Assembly: GCA_022709905.1 (NCBI GenBank)
Contig: JAKLHY010000014.1
Span: forward strand, 1 to 64,000
Direction of reading: 5' to 3'
Source: Verrucomicrobiota bacterium
GTDB lineage: Bacteria > Verrucomicrobiota > Verrucomicrobiia > Limisphaerales > UBA1319
DNA length: 64,000 bases
Shown here one piece after another: positions 37,031 through 44,113 of this stretch; within the stretch, counting starts at the first letter, position 1; every line of letters begins with the position of its first letter. A model generated the notes under the pieces. The model saw only the letters and a list, made by a program, of their open reading frames with translations. It was not told the origin of the DNA and made no database searches. The position numbers were made by a program, and so were the translations under genes.

Positions 37031-38773
37031 GTGAAAAACCTAGATAAAACTACGGAAGAGGTCCCCCGGCCAACCCCGATTGTGATTCCCCCAGCCTATC
37101 GAGAATGGGCGCTTGAACAAATGCCTCTCTCAGTGCGTTTGGCAGGGGTGTTGCAGAAGATGGGTTTCCGCCGACTGGGTGATTTGAACGGCGTGCTCTA
37201 CGAACAGGTTTTGAGCATGCGGAACTGTGGCCAGCGCAGTATTAAGGAATTGAAATCGCTGGTCCAACGGGTTCAGGCGGGAGAGTTCGACTACTCGAAG
37301 GTCAAGGGAATGGGTCTGGATTTTCTGGTCAAGCAAGTCGAGGAATCGGTGGCCCAGATCTCGCCGCGCGAGCGCAGCATGCTGCTGCTTCGCCTTGGAG
37401 GAAACGGCCAGCGCCCGCTGACCCTGGAAGAGATAGGTGTTAAATATAATTTGACGCGAGAACGGGTGCGGCAGGTGGTGGATTTGCTGTACGGCCGGAT
37501 CTACAAGCATGGGGGGCCGGCGGTGGACAGCATGCTTAAGCGATTGGCAGAAAGATGCTTGAGCATTACATGTCCCTTGAATCCCAAGCTGTTCGAAATG
37601 TGGCTGGGAAACAAAGTTACCTGCAAGTATCCCGCTGCATTCTATGTCCGGCTTTTCGGCGAACTCAATGCCGAGATCCCAGCCTGGCCGGATGGCCAGA
37701 AGCCCTACCCCAACCTGGATCTGCGCGCCAAAGAGATCATTCGGCCCACGGTGGAAATTCTCAGGGCCAACATCGCCCCCATTCCGCTGGCCGATGTCTA
37801 CAGTCGGTTGAAACAGAAAGATCAGCCGCCCAATTTGAGTGCCGGGGAGTTTCTGCACGCGTTGAAACAATGCTGTTCGTTGACGGTCGAGTTCCCCACC
37901 CCGGACAAGCCGTTGGTCCGCCTCTCGAGCTTGCGGATTTATGATTGGGTCCATCGTGTGTTGTCTCAAGCGGACGAACCCCTGAAGCCCGAGGAGATTA
38001 TCACCCGAGCCAAGAAGATGTTCGGCGATGAAGTTCCTCCCATCTCGATTGGTGGACTGAGAAACTCCCTCAGGCCCGAACAAGGTATTTACCTGCTGGA
38101 CCGCCGAGCTTTTGGTCTGCGGCACCATATCCACCTGCCTGAGAGACTCTGGACTAAAGTCCGAAGCGATGTTCACAAGCTTTTGGAAGACACCGGACGC
38201 CCAGTGTCCACCCGTGAAATGCTAAAACGGAATCGCTTCAACTGGGCGCCACAAACGAACGTGCACGAAGTCGCTCACATCCTGCGTGAAGACGAACGCT
38301 TTGTGGACTTGGGTCGTTTCCTTTTCGCCTTGAAGGGCTGGGGAGTCAAGGAACGAGAGCACATTAAAGACCTGATACCGAAAGCATTGAAACAAGCTGG
38401 TCATCCCATGACCGCTACGGAAATCCTCAAGTTGCTGCGTCAAAAAAGGTCTGTCGGCCGCGCCACCATTTCGGCGGTTATCCGCCACCACGACGGCGTC
38501 AAGCACTATGGATACGGTTACTACGGTCTGAGGTCTTGGGGTGACATCAAAAAGGAATTCTACGTCTCCCAGCCTTTGCTGGTCCGTCGGATCATTCTCG
38601 AAGCCGCTCCTCCTTTGAACTTCGGCAAGCTCTGCCAAATGTTGAAGATTCCCGCCAAAGGCAAGCTGGCCGATCAACTGTGGGAAACGGTTATCTCACT
38701 CCGGCGCATTAAAGTGGAACCCGAGATCAAGAGCCCCGAGACAACGATCATTCACAAAACCTGGAAAATGTAA
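37031..38773 (+). CDS. transcription-factor-like protein: RNA polymerase alpha-CTD fused to sigma region 4 plus winged-helix-like repeats
   Basis: 580 residues, GTG start. Residues ~30-80 align with the RNA polymerase alpha C-terminal domain: MPLSVRLAGVLQKMGFRRLG, DLNGVL, MRNCGQRSIKELKSL. DNA-contact positions are largely kept (Arg36 = E. coli R265, Gly67 = G296, Arg69 at K298, Ser70 = S299), while N268 is Gly. Residues ~109-156 match sigma-70 region 4: ISPRERSMLLLRLG, TLEEIGVKYNLTRERVRQVV. The remaining ~400 residues contain repeated helix-turn-helix-like units (EPLKPEEIITRAKKMF, RPVSTREMLKRNRF, HPMTATEILKLLRQKRSVG) resembling HARE-HTH/winged-helix modules. No core alpha domain and no sigma region 2. 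It probably acts as a DNA-binding regulator contacting promoters. Confidence 0.8.
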   Translation: MKNLDKTTEEVPRPTPIVIPPAYREWALEQMPLSVRLAGVLQKMGFRRLGDLNGVLYEQVLSMRNCGQRSIKELKSLVQRVQAGEFDYSKVKGMGLDFLVKQVEESVAQISPRERSMLLLRLGGNGQRPLTLEEIGVKYNLTRERVRQVVDLLYGRIYKHGGPAVDSMLKRLAERCLSITCPLNPKLFEMWLGNKVTCKYPAAFYVRLFGELNAEIPAWPDGQKPYPNLDLRAKEIIRPTVEILRANIAPIPLADVYSRLKQKDQPPNLSAGEFLHALKQCCSLTVEFPTPDKPLVRLSSLRIYDWVHRVLSQADEPLKPEEIITRAKKMFGDEVPPISIGGLRNSLRPEQGIYLLDRRAFGLRHHIHLPERLWTKVRSDVHKLLEDTGRPVSTREMLKRNRFNWAPQTNVHEVAHILREDERFVDLGRFLFALKGWGVKEREHIKDLIPKALKQAGHPMTATEILKLLRQKRSVGRATISAVIRHHDGVKHYGYGYYGLRSWGDIKKEFYVSQPLLVRRIILEAAPPLNFGKLCQMLKIPAKGKLADQLWETVISLRRIKVEPEIKSPETTIIHKTWKM

Positions 38774-38805
38774 TCCGGTCATTCCCAACCGTCTTCACGA
38801 AATCC

Positions 38806-38846
38806 AACGTCCCTCCCTCAACCCTGAGGAAGGGACGTTTCTTTTT
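38806..38846 (+). terminator. rho-independent terminator after the alpha-CTD/sigma-4 gene
   Basis: A 14-base stem (AACGTCCCTCCCTC at 38806-38819 with GAGGAAGGGACGTT at 38826-38839, one mismatch) with a 6-base loop is followed by TCTTTTT. The convergent DUF1080 gene ends 33 bases further on. Confidence 0.85.
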
Positions 38847-38878
38847 CAGAAACCAACTGCCGAGGATGAAACCAGACT

Positions 38879-39487
38879 TCAGGGCGCCGCAGCCTTGAGT
38901 TCCTGGAGGCGAATGTTTCGAAAGTCAAAAGACTTGTTTTCAGCCTGAATGCCAATGTACCCCCGCTCGGCATCGATATTCTTGTATTCCCAGGCCTTTA
39001 CACCATCGACATGCAGAACAACCGTCTTGCTTTTGACCTCGATTTTAAGTTTAAACCATTGGTTGACAGGAACTTCATCGGATTCAGCCGGAACGACCGG
39101 CTTATAGCCCTTAACCAACCCGCCCAAGGCATCGTAGCGAAGGTTCACCTGCCATCCATCCTTAGGCCAGGGTTGGCCATCGAGGCCTGCGCGTAAAAAG
39201 ATGCCACTATCATATTTAGGCTCCAAGGCGCGACATTCGAGTTCGAGGATAAAATCCTGGTACTGTTTATCGCTCCTGAGCCATCCCATGCCTTTGATCA
39301 AGCGGAGATTGCCTTCCTGAACTTCAAAACTCACATCGTGAACCCCCGTCCATCCTGTGAGGTCTTTGCCATTGAAAAGGGAATCCCCCTTTTCGGGGGT
39401 GGGTTCCGCGGCACAGGTGCTCTGTCCGCACGACAAAAACATGAAAAGCAGGCCGAATCCGATCCCGGTGAAAAACGATTTCATCAT
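38879..39487 (-). CDS. secreted DUF1080 (3-keto-disaccharide hydrolase-like) protein
   Basis: A 202-residue exported protein with a signal peptide ending near AEPTPE; a Cys at 20 sits in FLSCGQS, which could be a lipobox-like site. DUF1080 motifs: SLFNGKDLTGWTG at the start, SDKQYQDFILELECR, DSGIFLRAG, NQWFKLKIEVKSKTVVLHVDG, ending in GYIGIQAENKSFDFRNIRL. This is a concanavalin-like beta-sandwich fold, and some members hydrolyse 3-keto-glycosides. Alternative start at 39484. Terminator-separated from its convergent neighbour. Confidence 0.9.
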   Translation of the reverse strand: MMKSFFTGIGFGLLFMFLSCGQSTCAAEPTPEKGDSLFNGKDLTGWTGVHDVSFEVQEGNLRLIKGMGWLRSDKQYQDFILELECRALEPKYDSGIFLRAGLDGQPWPKDGWQVNLRYDALGGLVKGYKPVVPAESDEVPVNQWFKLKIEVKSKTVVLHVDGVKAWEYKNIDAERGYIGIQAENKSFDFRNIRLQELKAAAP

Positions 39488-39741
39488 ACGGCCATTTGGG
39501 AACAGACAGGGCTTCGCGTCAAGTCAAAGTGGCGCGGAGAAATGGTCTGGCACACATCGACACACAGCCCTCGCGCTGATGGCTCCAGGCGTTCTAAAAG
39601 TTGGTCACCCAACCCATGGGCAAGCCTAAGTCGGTTCCGAGTTCTGACTTGGGTCGGTTCGAAAGCTCCTGATCCTCTGAGATTCGAAGACTGGATTTGA
39701 GTGTTCACCTGGACAGTTCTGTGGCAAAAAGAAGGCGTTTT

Positions 39742-41166
39742 ATGGAATACGAAGCGGTAATCGGCCTGGAGACGCATGTTCAACTGAAGACGCGTTCGAA
39801 AATGTGGTGTGGCTGCGCCCATGAATTTGGGGCTCCACCCAACACCCAGGTTTGTCCCGTTTGTCTGGGGCTGCCGGGGGTTTTGCCTGTGGCCAATGAG
39901 GAGGCCTTGCGTCTGACTGCGCTTTCAGGCCTCCTTCTTAATTGCGAGGTGGCGCGGCATGCCAAATTCGACCGGAAAAACTATTTCTATCCCGACATGC
40001 CCAAAAACTATCAGATCAGCCAGTACGACTGTCCTTCGACGGTGGGCGGACATGTGGATTTCGAGTTCGATGGCCGCGTGGTCACGGTTCGGATTACGCG
40101 GGCGCACCTCGAAGAAGATGTCGGCAAGAGTTTTCATTTTGATCGGATGAGCGGTCTGGATTTCAACCGTGCGGGAGTGCCCTTGCTCGAAATCGTGACC
40201 GAACCCGATCTGACATCGGCTGAAATGGCCTATGCTTATCTGAATGCCCTGAAGGATATCCTGACATACGGAGGGGTGAGTGATTGCGACATGGAAAAAG
40301 GCATGGTTCGGTGTGACGTCAACGTGAGTGTGCGCCCCAAAGGGCAGAAGGAACTCGGCTGCAAGATTGAGATCAAGAACATGAACAGCTTCAGCGGAGT
40401 TCGACGAGCCCTGCAATATGAGATTCCCCGCCAGATCGAGGTCTTGCGCGAAGGCGGAACACTCGTTCAAGAAACGCGCCGATGGGACGACGTGGCGGAG
40501 ATTACCGACACCATGAGAACCAAGGAACAGGCGCACGATTACCGATATTTTCCGGATCCCGATCTCCTGCCGTTCGCCCCGTCTGAAAACTGGCTGGCGG
40601 CGATCCGAGACCGCGTGGTTGAACTGCCATTGGCGCGCAAACAACGGTTCATCCGGCAATACCAACTCCCGGCGTCCGACGCGGAAACGTTTGTCAATGA
40701 CATTCGGCTTGGAGATTATTTTGAGTCCGTGGCTCCCCGAACCGCGAATCCCAAGGCGGCGGCCAATTGGATTATCAACAACCTGCGGGCGCAACTGGCG
40801 GCCACCGGAGCCGGCCTTGATAGTCTCAAGTTCGGGCCGGATGCGATCCCTGACTTGATTGCCCTGGTCGAAAACGGCAGGATCAGCAGCAAAATCGCCC
40901 AGGAGGTATTCGCTGAAATGTTTGTTACGGGCGACAATCCATCAGCGATCGTCGAGAAGAAAGGCCTGACACAGGTTAGCGACACCGGAGCCATTGAGAA
41001 ACTTTGCGAGGAGGCCATCGCCGCCCATCCCCGCAGCGTCGCCGATTTCCGGGCGGGCAAGACCAACGCCTTGAACTTCCTCAAAGGCCAAGTCATGAAA
41101 ATGAGCAAGGGCAAAGCCAATCCGGCTCTGGTGGGCGAACTCCTGGAGCGCAAGCTGAACTCCTGA
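39742..41166 (+). CDS. gatB: aspartyl/glutamyl-tRNA amidotransferase subunit B
   Basis: 474 residues from the ATG at 39742, preceded by AGAAGG; the longer frame from 39697 lacks this. YEAVIGLETHVQL, KMWCGCAHEFGAPPNTQVCPVCLGLPG (zinc-binding Cys cluster), KNYFYPDMPKNYQISQYD and GVPLLEIVTEPD are GatB signatures. The C-terminal YqeY-like tail contains ISSKIAQEVFAEMF. It transamidates misacylated Glu-tRNA(Gln) or Asp-tRNA(Asn) together with GatA and GatC, neither of which is in the window. mpl follows 18 bases downstream. Confidence 0.96.
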   Translation: MEYEAVIGLETHVQLKTRSKMWCGCAHEFGAPPNTQVCPVCLGLPGVLPVANEEALRLTALSGLLLNCEVARHAKFDRKNYFYPDMPKNYQISQYDCPSTVGGHVDFEFDGRVVTVRITRAHLEEDVGKSFHFDRMSGLDFNRAGVPLLEIVTEPDLTSAEMAYAYLNALKDILTYGGVSDCDMEKGMVRCDVNVSVRPKGQKELGCKIEIKNMNSFSGVRRALQYEIPRQIEVLREGGTLVQETRRWDDVAEITDTMRTKEQAHDYRYFPDPDLLPFAPSENWLAAIRDRVVELPLARKQRFIRQYQLPASDAETFVNDIRLGDYFESVAPRTANPKAAANWIINNLRAQLAATGAGLDSLKFGPDAIPDLIALVENGRISSKIAQEVFAEMFVTGDNPSAIVEKKGLTQVSDTGAIEKLCEEAIAAHPRSVADFRAGKTNALNFLKGQVMKMSKGKANPALVGELLERKLNS

Positions 41167-41184
41167 GCGGTTTTCATCATTTTT

Positions 41185-42573
41185 ATGAACCGCAATGTTC
41201 GGAAAATCCATTTGATAGGGATTTGCGGAACCGCCATGGCTTCTCTGGCGGCTGCCCTGAAGGACCGCGGTTTCGTCGTGACCGGCTCCGACCAGAACAT
41301 GTATCCGCCGATGTCGACGTTTCTGGAACAACGCCAGATCGATACTTTCCAGGGATTCTCCGAAACCCATCTGGCCCACTCTCCCGATCTGGTGATCATC
41401 GGCAATGCGATGTCCCGCGGCAATCCCGAGGTCGAAGCCGTTCTGGAGCGTAAACTTCGTTACAGCTCCCTGCCCGAGGTCCTCCGCGAGTTTTTTCTGC
41501 GCGGCAAGCGCTGTCTGGTGGTGGCGGGCACCCACGGCAAAACCACCACGACCTCCTTGCTCACCTGGGTCTTCGAAAACGCGGGACTGAATCCCGGTTT
41601 CCTGATCGGCGGGATCAGCGAGAACCTGGGACAGGGCGCCCGATTCACCGAGAGCGAATGGTTTATCCTGGAAGGCGACGAATATGATACCGCGTTTTTC
41701 GATAAACGCAGCAAGTTCCTGCATTATCTGCCCGAGGTGGCCATCCTGAACAACCTCGAGTTTGATCACGCCGACATCTTCGAGAACCTGGCGGCCATCC
41801 AGACTTCATTCCGGAGGCTCACCCTGCTGGTGCCGCGCAATGGCTTGGTATTGGCCAACGGCGACGACGCAAACCTGTCTGCTTTTCTGCCCAGCCTCCC
41901 CTGCCCTCTGGCCCGGTTCGGCCTGGGACCCGCCAATACCGTGCTCGCTTCCTCGCTTTTCCTCGGGCCGGATCATTCGGAGTTCTCAGTGGATCAATTT
42001 CGCTATCGGATTGGTCTTGTCGGTGAGTTCAATGTCCGAAATGCCCTGGCCGTCGTCGGCTGTGCCCGGCACTGCGGCTTGAGTCCGGCTCAAATTCAGT
42101 CGGGCTTCGACACCTTCCGCGGCATCAAACGTCGCATGGAAGTCCGCGGCACGGTTCACGGTGTGACCGTAATTGATGATTTCGGGCATCATCCCACCGC
42201 GATGCGGGAGACTCTGCGCGCTCTCCGTCTGAAGTATCCCGGCCGCCGACTCTGGGCCGTGTTTGAACCTCGATCCAACACCACCCGCCGCAATGTGTTC
42301 CAATGCGAGCTCGCCTCAGCCCTTGCCGCAGCCGATGCCATCGTGGTCTCCGCTGTCGCCCGCGCCGACCAACTGCCCGCCGACCAGCGGCTGGATCCTG
42401 GGCGGTTGATGGCCGACCTGAACACTGCGGGTAAAACCGGCGTCTATCTGCCCGATGTGGAGGTTATCCTGGATCACCTCGCCCGCAACGTCGCGCCAGG
42501 CGATGTCATCGCCATCTTCAGTAACGGCGGTTTCGGGGGAATCCATCAGCGGCTCCTGTCCCGCCTTAGTTAG
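41185..42573 (+). CDS. mpl: UDP-N-acetylmuramate:tripeptide ligase (murein recycling)
   Basis: A 462-residue Mur-ligase family protein. IHLIGICGTAMASLAAALKD is the UDP-binding start, and GTHGKTTTTSLL the ATP-binding P-loop. FILEGDEYDTAFFDKRSKFLHY, in the EGDEYDTAFFD form, is typical of Mpl rather than MurC. HHPTAMRETLRALR and EPRSNTTRRNVFQ are the C-terminal domain motifs. The enzyme reattaches recycled L-Ala-gamma-D-Glu-meso-DAP to UDP-MurNAc in the cytoplasm. It is co-directional with gatB. The ~272-bp mobile-like element starts 21 bases after its stop. Confidence 0.92.
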   Translation: MNRNVRKIHLIGICGTAMASLAAALKDRGFVVTGSDQNMYPPMSTFLEQRQIDTFQGFSETHLAHSPDLVIIGNAMSRGNPEVEAVLERKLRYSSLPEVLREFFLRGKRCLVVAGTHGKTTTTSLLTWVFENAGLNPGFLIGGISENLGQGARFTESEWFILEGDEYDTAFFDKRSKFLHYLPEVAILNNLEFDHADIFENLAAIQTSFRRLTLLVPRNGLVLANGDDANLSAFLPSLPCPLARFGLGPANTVLASSLFLGPDHSEFSVDQFRYRIGLVGEFNVRNALAVVGCARHCGLSPAQIQSGFDTFRGIKRRMEVRGTVHGVTVIDDFGHHPTAMRETLRALRLKYPGRRLWAVFEPRSNTTRRNVFQCELASALAAADAIVVSAVARADQLPADQRLDPGRLMADLNTAGKTGVYLPDVEVILDHLARNVAPGDVIAIFSNGGFGGIHQRLLSRLS

Positions 42574-42594
42574 TCTTGTGTTCCCCCGCCATAA

Positions 42595-42865
42595 GAGTCC
42601 GTCAAGAAATAAGCTATACATTCGTTGCACTCAAATTGGCCTGGGGCAAGGCACGAGGGAAGGAGTGTATCCGCAGCGATACTCGACCGACCGAGTAACG
42701 AAGCCCCGGGCCAATTTCAGTGCAACCCTCCGGGCGGCGGTGCTTCTTCACTCCGACGTCGTTGGTCGCTCCTTTCAGACCCACTGGGGGTATGCGCGTC
42801 GCTCGCGCCTCGTCGGAGCGAACAATCCCTCGCCGCGAATGTATAGCTTATTTTTTGACGGACCC
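42595..42865. mobile_element. miniature inverted-repeat element, copy 1 (structured, 3-bp target duplication)
   Basis: Outer ends 42594-42624 and 42836-42866 are inverted repeats matching at 29 of 31 positions. The element is flanked by the direct repeat TAA (42592-42594 and 42866-42868). Inside, 42625-42647 pairs with 42703-42725 (23 bp, one mismatch and one G-T). A second stem forms from 42749-42758 with 42811-42820. No gene is encoded. It lies between the convergent mpl and phosphoesterase genes, the latter's stop beginning directly after the TAA. Copy 2 is at 55759. No transposase is visible, so it would be non-autonomous. Confidence 0.8.
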
Positions 42866-42868
42866 TAA

Positions 42869-43369
42869 TCAATCCGGCAACGGAAAAAAACGGGGATGGC
42901 ATCCGCCGTTTTCCATCATGACGACCGCCACGCTCCGCGGTTGGTTGAACCGCGGTTTCCCCGCATAGCCCGGATTGAGGTACCACACATCCGTTATTTG
43001 CTTGCAGAACTGCCGATGCGTGTGGCCGAACACCACCCAGTCGGGTTTCTCCCGGGCCAGGCGCTTTCTCAAGCTTTCCGAAGGATGCCCTGGATCAACC
43101 TGGTGCTGAAGCAGAATTCGGGTCCCGGCCAAAGTCAGCACTTCACATTCCTTGTAGTGCGAATCGGCATCACAATTGCCCGCGACAACCGTCACCGGCG
43201 CGATTTCCTCCAGCTGCAGAATCAACCACGGCATGCCAATGTCACCCGCATGCAAAATGTGATCCACTCCCCGAAAAAGATCACGAACCCGAGGATCCAG
43301 AAAATCGTGTGTGTCAGAGATTAAACCGACGCGAAATCCAGTCATCTCTTGACGTGCATCGCTGATCAT
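42869..43369 (-). CDS. metallophosphoesterase (YfcE/MJ0936-like)
   Basis: A 166-residue calcineurin-like phosphoesterase with the motif order GLISDTHDFLDPRV, HAGDIG, VAGNCD, and GHTHRQ, all metal ligands present. It is the length of small single-domain phosphodiesterases of the YfcE group. Start may be 43369 or the ATG at 43345 (MTGFRVGL), the latter giving the more usual N-terminus. Its stop codon directly abuts the target duplication of the mobile-like element. It probably hydrolyses a phosphodiester; the natural substrate is unknown. Confidence 0.9.
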   Translation of the reverse strand: MISDARQEMTGFRVGLISDTHDFLDPRVRDLFRGVDHILHAGDIGMPWLILQLEEIAPVTVVAGNCDADSHYKECEVLTLAGTRILLQHQVDPGHPSESLRKRLAREKPDWVVFGHTHRQFCKQITDVWYLNPGYAGKPRFNQPRSVAVVMMENGGCHPRFFPLPD

Positions 43370-43384
43370 GACTTTTTCACGATA

Positions 43385-43993
43385 TCAGGGCTGAGCCTCC
43401 TCGGGTTCCGCCTCCACGGGTTCCGGCTCGGATTGTCCTTCCTCTTCCGGTTCCTCTTCAGCCTCCATCTTCGCGGCGAGCTTCATGGCCCCGGCGAAAA
43501 GACCGGTAAACAAGCCCCCACTGATGATGGTATTGCGGAAGAACTCCCAGGTCTGCGGCCACCCCGAGGTCCCCACCGTCAAAGCCCGAATCCAATCGCC
43601 AAAGGTCTTGAGATATTCCGCATTCTGCATCCACGCGAAAGTATTCGTCACCAGATAAAACAGGATGGCCCCCAGGATTCCCCCTCCTAAAAGCGACAGC
43701 CAGGAGGCCCGGGCAGTGAATCGCCGTCCCAGCCACAAGATGCCCACATACGCCACATAGTTCGCCAGCATGTAGCCGTTGATCAAATCCACGCCGTAAT
43801 GCCAGTTCAATAGAAGATCGGTCAGAAACAAGGTGGTCAGAGGCAACCACCAAGCCATCCGTCCAGGAAAGTAGACACCGGCACAGAAGACCAAGCCGTA
43901 GACAGCGCTGAAATTCGGATCCATCAAACCCGGACATCGCGTCATGGCCAATACCAACATCAATACGATGGGCAATCCAAGCTTTCGACTCAC
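43385..43993 (-). CDS. DUF6580-type membrane protein
   Basis: A 202-residue protein with five to six hydrophobic segments, opening with LGLPIVLMLVLAMTRCPGLM and containing PNFSAVYGLVFCAGVYFPGRMAWWLPL, LTDLLLNWHYG and NTFAWMQNAEYLKTFGDWIRALTVG. These match the DUF6580 family of putative small-molecule (ECF S-component-like) membrane proteins, from memory. The C-terminus is a Glu/Pro-rich acidic tail. It precedes the phosphoesterase by 15 bases on the same strand and is divergent from the delta-60 gene. Confidence 0.75.
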   Translation of the reverse strand: MSRKLGLPIVLMLVLAMTRCPGLMDPNFSAVYGLVFCAGVYFPGRMAWWLPLTTLFLTDLLLNWHYGVDLINGYMLANYVAYVGILWLGRRFTARASWLSLLGGGILGAILFYLVTNTFAWMQNAEYLKTFGDWIRALTVGTSGWPQTWEFFRNTIISGGLFTGLFAGAMKLAAKMEAEEEPEEEGQSEPEPVEAEPEEAQP

Positions 43994-44113
43994 AACGCCA
44001 TGATACGCGCTGGCATCCGCTTGACAAGCGGCATGTTATTGCGCTGAACGACCTTTACATCGACTGCCGTTGCCCGTATCAAGGTTTCTTTGAACGGATT
44101 GTTCCCAAAAACA

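Noticed and set aside
39742..41166. gatB without gatA or gatC nearby, considered as an anomaly
   Set aside because: The gat genes are often unlinked in bacteria, so absence from one 64-kb window is not informative.
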